This document shows positions 36,810 through 46,563 of a DNA stretch of 64,000 nucleotides, one piece after another (within the stretch, counting starts at the first letter, position 1; every line of letters starts with the position of its first letter). A program made the translations under genes and the position numbers. Origin of the DNA: Bisporella sp. PMI_857 (taxonomy: Eukaryota; Ascomycota; Leotiomycetes; Helotiales; Helotiaceae); NCBI GenBank assembly GCA_021307315.1, contig JAJSPD010000015.1, positions 682,001 to 746,000 of the forward strand. Direction: 5' to 3'. The notes under the pieces were generated by a model that was not told the DNA's origin, did no database searches, and saw nothing but the letters and a program-made list of their open reading frames with translations.

Positions 36810-37865
36810 ATGTCCTTTCAAAGTCCCCCGCCTCCTTTACAAGATGCTAAGATCTCCTTCCCAACTCCGCAGATTCTATTGATTACGTTAAACCGGCCAA
36901 AAGATTTGAATTGTATTAGCGTGCCAGGGCACTACGAGCTACACGCGCTGTATACATGGTTTGACGCGGAGCCCTCACTCCGCGTCGCAATCCTCACCGG
37001 CACCGGACGGGCATTCTGTGCCGGTGCCGACCTCAAAGAATGGAATAAGGATAACAAGCCTTCCTCAACATCACCAAAGTCGTCAGGGAAGCAGGAAGAC
37101 ACACGCAACCCGGACCGCACCATCCCCCTCTCGGGTTTTGGGGGCCTCTCGCGGCGTGCAGGCAAAAAGCCCGTGATCTGCGCAGTCAACGGGTTGTGTT
37201 TCGGGGGCGGGACGGAGATGATCGTTAACGCGGACATCGTAGTTGCGGAAGAGCATGCGCTGTTTGGGCTGCCGGAGGTGAAGATCGGGGTGGTAGCCCT
37301 TGCGGGCGCGCTCACGAGACTGGTGAGGACTGTGGGTCGGCAGCGTGCGATGGAGATGGCTTTGACTGGAAGGAACCTCGGCGCGCAAGAGGCGAGGGAG
37401 TGGGGTTTGGTGAACAAGGTTGTACCGAAAGGAAAGGCTGTGGAGGAGGCAATTAAGTTTGCAGAGTTGATTGGCGCGGCAAGTCCGGATGCGGTGATTG
37501 TTTCGAGAGAGGGTATCAAATGTAAGTTTTACACCTTCTCCCTTTTCTTTAGTGCTCGGTCCCTCCGGCTTTCTCATGATTAAGGGGCGCTTTAGCGAGT
37601 ATCCTCGAAGCTAGCTGTACTTGGAGAATCTTCAATAATAGCTATGGAGGCCCGACGATTGGCTCTTGAGTAGATGGGAATGATCTGTTTGAGAACTGTT
37701 ACTGACATGATGGTAGTGGGATGGGAAGGTGTAGGAGCTGAAGAGGGAACCCGGTTGCTTATGGAGAATTGGTATAGTAGAATTGATAAGGGGGAGAATA
37801 TGAAGGAGGGTGTGGCGAGTTTTGTGGAGAAGAGGAAGCCAAACTATGTTCCAAGTAAGCTGTGA
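36810..37865 (+). CDS. Peroxisomal enoyl-CoA hydratase/isomerase
   Basis: Crotonase-family enzyme; the likely reaction is hydration of 2-enoyl-CoA in beta-oxidation or branched-chain breakdown. Two exons (36810-37521, 37717-37865; 195-nt intron) give 286 aa. Core motifs: GTGRAFCAGADLKEW (65-79), and two catalytic glutamates spaced as in rat mitochondrial hydratase, E136 in FGGGTEM and E156 in FGLPEVKIG. The second exon supplies LGWEGVGAEEG... and ends in SKL, a canonical peroxisomal targeting signal type 1, so the mature protein should be in peroxisomes. The splice is firm because IK|LGWEG restores a typical family segment. The GAGG-like loop after E156 is altered (VVALAGAL), so isomerase or another acyl-CoA activity is possible. 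Reading through the intron gives a 257-aa product without SKL. Confidence 0.93.
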
Positions 37866-38185
37866 AGTTAGGATTTCGATGCAGGAAAACACCTCATGGG
37901 AGTTCCGAAGAATCTACTTAGGACAACATTTAGGAAGCTTCAAATCAGGGAAGCAATAAATATAAGGTTAGATATTATAAAAGGTGGTGTGAGAATCAAC
38001 TCATTAACGATGATGAACTATACGAACGCGCGAGACTAAATAGAGAATCAACCGTGGCTTATTCATGCTGCATGTGAGATACCCGACACTGCCATGCGTC
38101 TTTCGTAGGCGGCACAAACGTATTCGTGGAACATATCATGACCAGATTCATCACAAGTCTCACCCAGTTCCCCTAGCTTCAGGAC
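37866..38185. other. Intergenic, convergent 3' ends
   Basis: Short spacer between the hydratase gene (plus) and the HET gene (minus). Nothing seen. Confidence 0.5.
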
Positions 38186-39949
38186 CTAGTATATCGACAA
38201 GACCTCCTCTTTCAAAATACCCCTCTGGCACATCTCAACAGCCTCACCCTGCATAATGCCATGGACATACGATTCACCTAGAAACCTATACTGACCAAGC
38301 GATTCTATGGGTCGCGGTCTCACAATGAAGGGGACCCTACTCCCATAAAGCACACAACATACATCCCCTTGCTCAATAACGCGTGAGCCAATACCATAAA
38401 ATCCGTGCGTGGTAAGAAAGAAAGCTCGTCCTTCACTATGACTCACCATATCTATTGAGAACTTCAAGGCTCCATCTGTGATAGGGGCAGCTTTTCGGAT
38501 ACGTAGATTATGTCCTGCCGCGTGCAGCCAGGTTTGGTACTCGGACCAGACTGATTGGCTACCTTGAGAGTGCTTCATTCTAAAAGTGCCTGCCCATAGT
38601 GTCTCTATAAGAGCTTGCCATTTTTCGCACGAATATGCGTATTTTAGCTCGGGGTTCTCGAGGTAGCTGATAAGGTCAAAGAGGGTTGCCTGACCGTTGC
38701 GGTGTCTATCAGTGAAGTAGAGCCGAGTTGAATCTGGGTACAAGTGAATTGAATAGACGGATTGTATAGTGTCAACACAGATACCAGATAATTGCAGTGT
38801 ATTGCCATTAATTCTCATGTTCGTTGACAGGTTTGCGCTTGCTTGATACAACCGATCTGGGTGGGAGTATATGTTGTTGATTACATACCCAATATCCCAT
38901 CGGATAACCCAGGATGGAAAGTTCTCGCTAATCGTATCCTTATCATGCTCGACCATAGACAAGGCTCTGATTCCAGCATCTTTCAATATTTTTATGGAGG
39001 CATCATGATACACTTGTAGTTTATCCTTTGTATAGTCAGGAACAATGCCACAGTCTTCAGCCAGCGGGTGACCCAAAAATGCGTAGATATGATCCCTTGG
39101 ATCCGAGCAAGTCTGCAACGAAGCGTGATCCAGAATATCAACAAATTTTATCTGTTGAGCTGCAAGTTGCCCTTTCAGACTAGGGGACCAGTCGGTCCAG
39201 TTCATATGAATAAGCAGAGCAGCAATACCTGCTCTTGCAGCGAGCCCTCTGGCGTTTCTGGAGATCCAAGTAGAGACCTCCATCAGTCTCCGGTAGCCAA
39301 ACTCCACACTGCCATACACAATTATGGGATTCCTTGCCAGTCCTACTTCTTGCAAGACCCAAGCGCGTTCAAACCATGGACGTGATAGTAGAAGGCCTAA
39401 TGATTTCCAGCGAGGATCCTTATCCAAACTAAATAGATTGCTTTGCAGGTAAAGGGATAGCTGAGTTGCTTTAGATGGATCAGAAATCATGGGGCCATAA
39501 TCTTCAAGAAGAGAAGCAACGTTAGCTTCATCACCATACAGTGAATCGCCCATACAAGCCATTACACATCTGGTGCCTCTATAGATATGGCTCATCACAG
39601 CGACCTGACGACTCCTTTCCTCCTTATCATTTTGGTTGATACACAAGGCATCCGCCCAAACCAATCTAATCCTGTCACTCAGTCTCAATCTTGCTAACGC
39701 CCAGCACAAGCTCCTCGTGATATTTACGGACATTCCATCACAGAAAATAGAGACAGTATCCGAGGAATCTCCCCAAACATAGCAGACACCGTCATATTGT
39801 GGGAGTGAGTTAACGTAGACCAGGTGTAGTCGTGTTGCGACGGGAGCATGCTGTGGTCCGGGCTCGATGGCCAGAAGACGGATTTGATTCTGCTCTAGTG
39901 GCTTATAGAGCGCAGTCTCGACGATAGGGTCCAGCTCCATACGATCCAT
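38186..39949 (-). CDS. HET-domain (heterokaryon incompatibility) protein
   Basis: HET domains trigger incompatibility cell death when hyphae of unlike genotype fuse. The intronless frame from the first ATG (MDRMELD...) gives 587 aa. The family's start pattern (LYKPLEQNQIRLLAIEPG, residues 14-31) is followed by YDGVCYVWGD (52-61) and LVWADALCINQNDKEER with CINQ at 103-106, then QVAVMSHIYRGTRCVMACMG, the three conserved HET blocks. A RPWFERAWVLQEVGLAR segment follows, also typical. The C-terminal half shows no known domain; its end (GDVCCVLYGSRVPFIVRP) matches the usual HET-protein tail. No stop or frameshift, so it appears functional. Neighbours: hydratase on one side, TPR gene on the other, divergent with a 1.3 kb AT-rich spacer. 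TIR-like activity has been proposed for HET domains; that is literature knowledge, not seen here. Confidence 0.95.
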   Translation of the reverse strand: MDRMELDPIVETALYKPLEQNQIRLLAIEPGPQHAPVATRLHLVYVNSLPQYDGVCYVWGDSSDTVSIFCDGMSVNITRSLCWALARLRLSDRIRLVWADALCINQNDKEERSRQVAVMSHIYRGTRCVMACMGDSLYGDEANVASLLEDYGPMISDPSKATQLSLYLQSNLFSLDKDPRWKSLGLLLSRPWFERAWVLQEVGLARNPIIVYGSVEFGYRRLMEVSTWISRNARGLAARAGIAALLIHMNWTDWSPSLKGQLAAQQIKFVDILDHASLQTCSDPRDHIYAFLGHPLAEDCGIVPDYTKDKLQVYHDASIKILKDAGIRALSMVEHDKDTISENFPSWVIRWDIGYVINNIYSHPDRLYQASANLSTNMRINGNTLQLSGICVDTIQSVYSIHLYPDSTRLYFTDRHRNGQATLFDLISYLENPELKYAYSCEKWQALIETLWAGTFRMKHSQGSQSVWSEYQTWLHAAGHNLRIRKAAPITDGALKFSIDMVSHSEGRAFFLTTHGFYGIGSRVIEQGDVCCVLYGSRVPFIVRPRPIESLGQYRFLGESYVHGIMQGEAVEMCQRGILKEEVLSIY

Positions 39950-41238
39950 GACTTGAATGAAGGCTCGTGGCCTCGTTGCAACTAACCATACCAATGAAGC
40001 ATAATTGTAGCACGATTAGGTTCATGGTAGGTTTATAAAATTTCCTCCTCTCGACTATTGCTTCCCGATTGACCTCACATCTCCTGATGCAGGAGTCATG
40101 GCTTGAATGCTGAAAATTGTCTGATTTCGCCAACTCTTCAGTAATATATCTGGTCAACTGTAGCCTTGGCGCTTTCAAAGGATGTGCCAAGAAAGATGAC
40201 ATGCAGCTGATTAACAAACGTCTAAATATCACGTGCTTTAATTTTGCCTAGGTAGGTTATTGATAATTAAAGAGCAAATTCTTAAAACTTGACTTAGGTT
40301 GTAAAGTTGGTAAGACTTTAATGCGCAGCCCTGAAAGATGGAGATTCAAACACAAACTTAGCTAAAATTACTGTTATTTAGTTTTTGTGTCGCTGTCACG
40401 GTTCGTTACCATCATCGATACGTGATCATACTGGTGACTATTCCTGATTGGGATTAGATACACTAGACCTACTTCCAAGGGAGATCCTCTCGAGCTCCAC
40501 CTTCTTTCCTTAGTTTAGTATTCTCGTAATTGAACTATACTGTTAGCTTGCAAAGTGTTAGTATTTGGCTTCGTGACAGCACCATAACGGCTCACGTAGG
40601 TGCTGGGAATAGGATGGGACATCCTGAGACCAGCAATAATACGCGATACCATATATGGAAAGCAGTAGAGTAGGAAAAGCATGAATATAACGTCTGACCC
40701 TCTGAAAGGTAGGAGTCGTTAGCTATACACAGGGACCCGTCCTAACGTGGTGCATTGGTGCCTGAGGCACTGCAGGCACCTACGCGCTTCAGGCTCCAAT
40801 TGTACTTTACTTACGAAAATCTCAGCAACTCTAAAAGCTATTTGACTTTTGTTTAATCATTAGCATTTAGCATGCTTGAAATATGCCTTAAACCAAGTTT
40901 GAAGTTATAAAACTTAGCTTTAATGTTGGCTGCCTAAGCTTAGCTGGGTATATGTATTCGCGTGCTTCACAGGGGCCGTATTGGCCAGCATCTAGCGAGG
41001 CTGAATCTTCTAGTGTATCTTCAGTCGCAAGCGGGGCCTATTATGAACCATTTTAGAAACGGAAATACAAGAGCCTATTGCTATATATATCGTAGCAGGA
41101 TCTCAGGATCTCTATCCCCACGTCAAAGCTACAAAATCCAGCCTTTTGTACCAGCGAGCAAGAAAACGTTCTCTTCCTTGCTTGTATGTTGTTATTTTTT
41201 GGGTTGTTTAACTGCGGGCACAGCAATAATAAGTCAAA
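39950..41238. other. AT-rich divergent spacer between HET and TPR genes
   Basis: About 1.3 kb. Visibly A/T-rich from 40240 to 41230. No coding sequence that I can support; presumed promoters of both neighbours. Confidence 0.5.
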
Positions 41239-42270
41239 ATGCCAACAGACAAAGAAATTGAGGACGCAAATGAAACTATAATAGATCAAATTGTCGAGTT
41301 GTCCAACCAGGCCGAGAACCATGCGAATGAACAAGAGTTCAAAAAGGCTATTCAACTTCGACAACAGACTATCCAGCTGAGCGAACAATACTTTGGGTTG
41401 GACCATAAACGTACACTTATGTACAAGACGATCCTGGCGTTTTACTATCGTAATCAAGGAAGGTGGAGCGACGCAGAAAACCTAGATCGCGATGTGCTTG
41501 CTCGGCGGCGCAAAGTGCTTGGAAAAGAGCACGACGAAATAGCGAAAAGCTTAAGCAACTTGGCTCTTGACCTTAATGGCCAAGGTCGCTACGATGAAAG
41601 TATGGAGTTCCTACGACAGTCAGCAGACATGCTAGTGCGCACTAAAGGTAAAGATAACAGGGCGTCCGTCACGAGCCTACACAATCTTGCCAACAGTTAC
41701 GCTCACGCAGGGAGATACGAGGACGCAGCGAGCATACACGAGAGTACGCTCCAATCGCGCATACGCATGTTCGGCAAGACGAATGTAGAAACTATTATCG
41801 CGATAGATACGCTCGCTATGGACTACGTTGGTCTGGGAGAGTTAGCTCGCGCACGCCAGCTCCAGGAAGAAGCTGTCGAGCTGGCGAAGACGCACTTAGG
41901 TCCGACTCACGATTCTACTATTAAGTGTATTTCCAATTTGGGCTCCACGTATCGTAAGTCCGGTGATGCTCCTACAAACTGGATCGAGTCGCTCGAAACC
42001 GCTGTGCGCGAGTGCCGTAAGCCTGGCCAGGACTACACTCCCGCAACAATTGGCATTATAAACACGTTAGCGCTCGCTTACGGTGAGGGAGGACGGGCCA
42101 AAGATGCAAAGCCGCTTTTTGTTGAATGCTACGACTGGTCTACGACTACATTAGGACGAAATCATCCGCATACGGATGTGGCGCGCCAAAACCTGGAATG
42201 GGTGCTAGAGGAGACCGGTGAATTAGTTTGGGCGCCTGCGATTATCGCCGATGCTACGGGGATATCTTGA
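41239..42270 (+). CDS. Kinesin-light-chain-type TPR repeat protein
   Basis: Intronless frame of 343 aa made almost wholly of about seven 42-residue tetratricopeptide repeats of the kinesin-light-chain class (GRWSDAENL.RDVL, GRYDESMEFLRQS, GRYEDAASIHEST, GELARARQLQEEAV, GRAKDAKPLFVEC), each with the LG..H or FG..N spacer of this class. No effector domain, P-loop, signal peptide or membrane segment. In fungi this repeat type is the usual C-terminal sensor arm of NB-ARC proteins, often behind patatin, PNP_UDP or HET domains. Here it stands alone, beginning with its own ATG (aaaATGCC). Flanks are clearly AT-rich while the gene is not. It could be a free-standing adaptor or a detached piece of an NLR gene; an intact frame argues against simple decay. 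Confidence 0.85.
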   Translation: MPTDKEIEDANETIIDQIVELSNQAENHANEQEFKKAIQLRQQTIQLSEQYFGLDHKRTLMYKTILAFYYRNQGRWSDAENLDRDVLARRRKVLGKEHDEIAKSLSNLALDLNGQGRYDESMEFLRQSADMLVRTKGKDNRASVTSLHNLANSYAHAGRYEDAASIHESTLQSRIRMFGKTNVETIIAIDTLAMDYVGLGELARARQLQEEAVELAKTHLGPTHDSTIKCISNLGSTYRKSGDAPTNWIESLETAVRECRKPGQDYTPATIGIINTLALAYGEGGRAKDAKPLFVECYDWSTTTLGRNHPHTDVARQNLEWVLEETGELVWAPAIIADATGIS

Positions 42271-43036
42271 GAAGTCGATTAGGTGTGAAAACTGAGGTGT
42301 GCTTAATAGTCGGCTGAACGAAGGTTGCCTAGTAATGTTCACTTGAACATGAATAAAGGAGATGTATTTATAAAACCTTTTAGTCTCGTTTACGATTTCA
42401 TGCAAAATATTACATCACTTGCATCCTAATCTTCGTATACTACTAGAAATTGTCAGAATTAAAGTTAGTTTACAGGCCACTTACTAAAATAAAAGCAAAA
42501 TAGTTTTACTTCTTTAACTATCTACTACAATCAGCTTTTAATAGGCTGTCTACCTGATTTACATAAGATTCGTTTACTGGCCAGAACGTAAACCTATGCC
42601 CTATGGGGCGTGAAGTATCTAAATATTTCCTTTCAAAAACGATTTACGCTCCATGGGGCATCAAAGTTAACCCTAACCCGACCCTTAAAAGCAGTTTATC
42701 ACTTCCTATAAGTAGGATATTTGGAAACCCAGATTCTTCTTAGTATTGATTAATCAGTTGTTTTGTTATAAAAATAGTTCAAGTTTTCGTATGATACCAA
42801 GAAGAAGTCGTCCATTTCGCTTGTGAGTTACGTATAGCTTTATTAACAAATATTTGAATGTGTTAGCGTGCTACTACGGGAGCTCAACAACAAAGGCAAA
42901 CAATCTGAGGAACTAAAGAAGACTAGGGAATCGTACAGAGTAGCTATGAAGGCAAATGTCGCCAGTGCAATATCATTGTCCAATTCCATAACATACACAG
43001 GTGCAAATTTGAAACGAAATTGCATGGTATGGCATA
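42271..43036. other. AT-rich spacer
   Basis: A/T-rich sequence with two similar short motifs, GCCCTATGGGGC near 42598 and CTCCATGGGGCA near 42650. A plus-strand frame at 42868-43107 lacks any recognisable feature. Confidence 0.45.
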
Positions 43037-43686
43037 TCATGACGGATTCGGTCTCAGATCCAATCGACCCAAGTCACCCAGCTTGTCATGCCAAAAAATA
43101 TATATAGTCCTCGCAGAAAATACAAATAAGTAGTTGTCGTAATCGTACACTTTTTCATCGCTAGCCACCAGAATAACTGCGCCATGGGTGTTGGCAAAAG
43201 GGAGAGGTGTTCGACCTAGTAAGATATCGTCTTCTACATTTCTCTTCATTGTGTTCCAATCATAGTCGTAGAGTGTAGGAGGGGAAGTGTTCTGGATGTC
43301 AAAGCGGGCGGTATAGAGTTTACCGTTTAGCGGATTGACTGCGGCCATTGAAAGGCAGTTATCCACAGTATCGACTGGAAGCCACTGTTGGCTGGCAAAA
43401 TGGACCCTGACTTTCCATATCCCGTACGGTTTTTGAATTGGGATATAGATCCAGCCCTGGTAACATGACGATGCACCTCGTCGTTGTCCCAAGGCACGCC
43501 CGGAACAGATACAATCTTCCCCGCGTTATTGATCTTGCGGATAGACTTGTGGTCTTCTGCGTAAGTGGACAGGTACCAGAAGTTATTGTCAGTGGTTATT
43601 CCCTGGGCCTCATTTGAATAATCAGTAGTCTTTGCCCAGTATGTAGTGCCTTCCTCGGTCCAACGACTCGGCTCTGGGTCCATCAT
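43037..43686 (-). pseudogene. Frameshifted beta-propeller-like gene fragment
   Basis: Two overlapping minus-strand frames join into one plausible protein if a single base is allowed for near 43460. The first part contains EAQGITTDNNFWYLST (from about 43605), and the second QGWIYIPIQKP, then a stretch ending NGKLYTARFD and a last part with YDNYLFVFSARTIYIFW. This pattern of a tryptophan/tyrosine-rich repeat (FWYLST, GWIYIP, GKLYTA) resembles secreted fungal proteins of a beta-propeller type. No signal peptide remains at its 5' end, where a histidyl-tRNA synthetase fragment starts on the opposite strand. No intron can explain the frame change (the possible one is only 20 nt). Sequencing error is an alternative to decay. 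Confidence 0.5.
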
Positions 43687-43748
43687 GCCTCCGATAAGAT
43701 TACCGACTGAAGCCCGGTTTCCAAAGCTACTTCTACCAGTCTACCCGG

Positions 43749-44225
43749 GTAGGAGTTTGCAGCGTTGCCGCGGGCGGGCGCTATGACAATCTAGTCGGCA
43801 TGTATGTGAAGAACCCTATCCCATGCGTTGGCATATCGTTCGGGGTAGACCGCATTCATACTATCCTCGAGGCACAGCGTGGTAAAGTGCTGCCTCTGCT
43901 CAAGCGGGAGGTCAACGTGTATATCGCATCAACGGGCAGCAAGGATTCCGACGGACTACTTCTTGAACGTATGAAAATAGCTGGACAGTTATGGAACGCC
44001 GGTATTCGGGCCGAGTATGCTGCTAAGGTAAAGCCCAAGTTGCCCCAGCAGTTCAAGGCAGCGAAGGATGTGCCCCTTGCTATTCTACTTGGCCAGGGTG
44101 AATTAGCTGCTGGTCAAGTCAGATTGAAGATGCATAAAGCAGGTGGTGATGAAACAAATGACAAGGACCGAGGACAACTTGTGCCTATCGAAAACTCGGT
44201 TGAAGAAGTAAAGAAGCTACTATAG
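43749..44225 (+). pseudogene. Orphan 3' fragment of histidyl-tRNA synthetase
   Basis: The frame begins in the middle of the catalytic domain with VGVCSVAAGGRYDNLVGM, then IPCVGISFGVDRI (class II motif 3), and continues through the anticodon-binding domain (YVKNP..., VNVYIASTGS, RMKIAGQLWNAGIRAEY, KVKPKLPQQFKAA, VPLAILLGQGELAAGQV) to a normal stop. It corresponds to roughly the last 160 residues of HisRS. The N-terminal catalytic part (motifs 1 and 2) is missing; upstream the frame closes within about 50 bases and the divergent beta-propeller fragment begins. It can be read from ATG 43800 as 141 aa. A full cytosolic/mitochondrial HisRS gene must lie elsewhere, so this is most likely a partial duplication. 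Confidence 0.85.
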
Positions 44226-45222
44226 ACTAGAGAATAAGATGAGGTTTGAGTCCTGCCTTTCTCTTTTATTCTACTGAAAATACCAAAGGAAATAATAAAG
44301 AGAGAAATGAGTTCAAATACATCTTTCTTTCGAAAGGATTATCAGAGATCACATAAAAATAACTATCGCAGCTTATGTCTGCTCCTGTCTGGTATGTTTT
44401 CTATTGCGGCTTCAAAGGTATGCTCAAACCAGAGGAATAATTTGTAGATCTAGCCACGGATAAAGCTGAAGAAGGTCTAGCTCGAGACGATATAACGTGG
44501 CAACTTATTCTACTCCAGGATCACTCGAATAATCTAGAGCAATACTATGACCCACTTAGTTAGATGTTTCTGAGGCAAAAGAAGGAAGGCTTGAGGGTAT
44601 GATTAGGCTCGCGAGGTTATCACGGACACTGGACTGGCCTTGGACCGCGTCCACCATCCGCAATCGTCAATCAGCCGTTATTCCCTCAGGCTTGCGAAAG
44701 CCATCGCCGACAGCGACGACAGTCCAAGTTAATTCGCCCGACTATTGATTGACTTCTCACCACCGGCAAGACCCATTGCACAGCGCCTGTACCTCTACGT
44801 TGTGAAAGCCAAGCTGACCTTCTACTTGACCAGCCAGTTAGCGAGGCTGCTACAAAGGTTTGGTGTGCTAGCTGTTTCAACAAGCATTTGCTACTGAAAA
44901 CCAACGCCTCCCACTCAGAAATATATCGTTTAAGTAGCTAAAATATAAAAAGGAAACAAGAAAGAAAATCTTATATTATTAAAAGGAGAAGACTATCGGG
45001 TATTTTATAGTTTTATAATTTCAATACAACGCATTCGAGTGATGATATAAAAGCAGAACACAGCCACTGTTTCTTGATCCTGAAGTACCGTCAAGTTTTG
45101 CTCTTGTCTTTAAAGCGCCAGCCACTTGAATAAATAATAGAAGAAAAGGGTACAGGTGTGGAGGGTTTGCTGTTCATATTGCGGTTTATATACTAGCTAA
45201 GAGGTAAGGGTTGCCTTTTACT
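44226..45222. other. Relic-rich spacer, nothing recognisable
   Basis: Short frames only. Lies between the HisRS fragment and the WD40 remnant; probably decayed sequence, but I could not identify it. Confidence 0.4.
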
Positions 45223-45451
45223 AGCATGCCCTGACGCAACCTTCTCAATCTCTTCCAGGTCCCAAACCTGTATGTAAGGAAGGCCGCTTTTGTCCTTTGA
45301 ACCTGTGGCGAGCTTTCCATGCGCAGCCGTAAATCCCCACAGCGTGTAATCTGGGGTCTTGAATATCAAGGAGCCATTCTTTCTCCTCCCAACCCCATAC
45401 CTTCAGGGAGCCGTCCTTAGAGCGACTAACTGCAAGGCGGATGGCTTGAAA
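45223..45451 (-). pseudogene. WD40-repeat remnant
   Basis: Reading the minus strand, one frame gives RLAVSRSKDGSLKVWGWEEK, and after a shift of one frame LIFKTPDYTLWGFTAAHGKL, ATGSKDKSGLPYIQVWDLEE and IEKVASGHA. SKDGSLKVW and the ATGSKD...IQVWDLE run are clear WD40 blades. There is no start codon, the frame is broken near 45380, and it ends beyond GHA in a stop. Such blades in fungi typically come from NACHT-WD40 proteins; no NACHT part was found nearby. Confidence 0.75.
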
Positions 45452-45729
45452 TCATGATGCATGCAAAAGCAGTCGATTTTTTAGAGTGCCAGTACGCCAA
45501 TAAATAATGTATTATTGATATTCTAGCAGGGATATCTTTCGTAGGAAAACTTCATGTAGGACGGCTAAAGGAAGCTGAGAACAACCATTAATTATAAGCT
45601 TTTGATAACAACGAATAAGATTTCTGGATACTATTGACTCATAAACTAGCTAATATTTACTGTTGGAGAACATCTGGCGGATTTCCTGAAACCTCTATAT
45701 TGGTATTCAACACGAAATCCTATATACGT

Positions 45730-46563
45730 TCATCCCCTCCCTCTTGGCTCACGATCAAGGCTTTCATTATATCCCGGCAATACAGGAAGCTCAGGGTCAA
45801 TTCTCATGTCCCTTCTGCTGTCCTGGTACAACGGCAGAGGCGCCACCAGCTCCGGCTGCCTGTCTCTCTCTAGATCCCTTCTCAACGTAAGCCTCACCCT
45901 CATCGGCCCAGACAACCTCTCCTGTACGCCCGGCTCCATCACAGTATTTCCCACCCGCATCTCATCTCGCTCGCTACTGGCTCCGTCTCTCCTCAATAAC
46001 TCCACTCTTCGTTGCGCACTCAAAAGCCTCTCCATTGCTTGCTGATCACTTGCTTCGCCTACGTTTTCACCAGCAAGCATCCCTATCCGTGATCTATTGC
46101 TACCACTGAGTCTTTCCTGTCTGCCGTTCCAGCTATATGTGCCGTTCCCGTAGTAATCTCCAATCATTACCCCATTCATACCTGGATGCATGCCGCAGGT
46201 ACAGTAATAACTCGGTGCCAGCCTTGATGGGATCTTCGGCCTTTGGCTCTGAATGGACGCCGTCGCTGGTGCATGTCTCGCATATGCAATATCACAATAC
46301 CTCGCTTTTTGGCTTTCCGTTCTAAACGGATTCTGCAAAGTCATAGTAGACGGCCATCTTGGCCGTCGTTGTTTGGACTGGCCAGCGCTGAAGGGGGGAC
46401 GGGTCGATTGTCTGAAGAAGGAGATAATACCGATTGTACCTATAAGAATGAAGACGACGAGGAAGAAGTACATCAAGGGTCTGTTTATTGATTGAGGGCG
46501 TTTCTGATCTGGGGTTTTTGATGTGGTGGACAGGATTGTGCGGCTCTTTACGTCGAGATACAT
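45730..46563 (-). CDS. Hypothetical single-pass membrane protein with proline-tyrosine motifs
   Basis: Not recognised. The frame from the first ATG (MYLDVKSRTIL) gives 277 aa. A single membrane segment at about residues 27-50 (LMYFFLVVFILIGTIGIISFF) is preceded by a basic N-terminus. The region after it is Arg/Pro/Ser-rich, with a small Cys motif YYCTCGMHPG. The C-terminus is rich in charged residues and has PLPLYQ and LPGYNES, similar to Pro-Tyr motifs that bind Rsp5-type ubiquitin ligases or to the proline-rich tails of many fungal membrane proteins. The frame is uninterrupted. Likely a type II or III membrane protein with a long tail; side unknown. Confidence 0.6.
   Translation of the reverse strand: MYLDVKSRTILSTTSKTPDQKRPQSINRPLMYFFLVVFILIGTIGIISFFRQSTRPPFSAGQSKQRRPRWPSTMTLQNPFRTESQKARYCDIAYARHAPATASIQSQRPKIPSRLAPSYYCTCGMHPGMNGVMIGDYYGNGTYSWNGRQERLSGSNRSRIGMLAGENVGEASDQQAMERLLSAQRRVELLRRDGASSERDEMRVGNTVMEPGVQERLSGPMRVRLTLRRDLERDRQPELVAPLPLYQDSRRDMRIDPELPVLPGYNESLDREPRGRG

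Noticed and set aside
42590..42665. Similar CCCTATGGGG / CCATGGGG motifs as possible transposon ends
   Set aside because: Too short and imperfect, with no coding remnant between or beside them.
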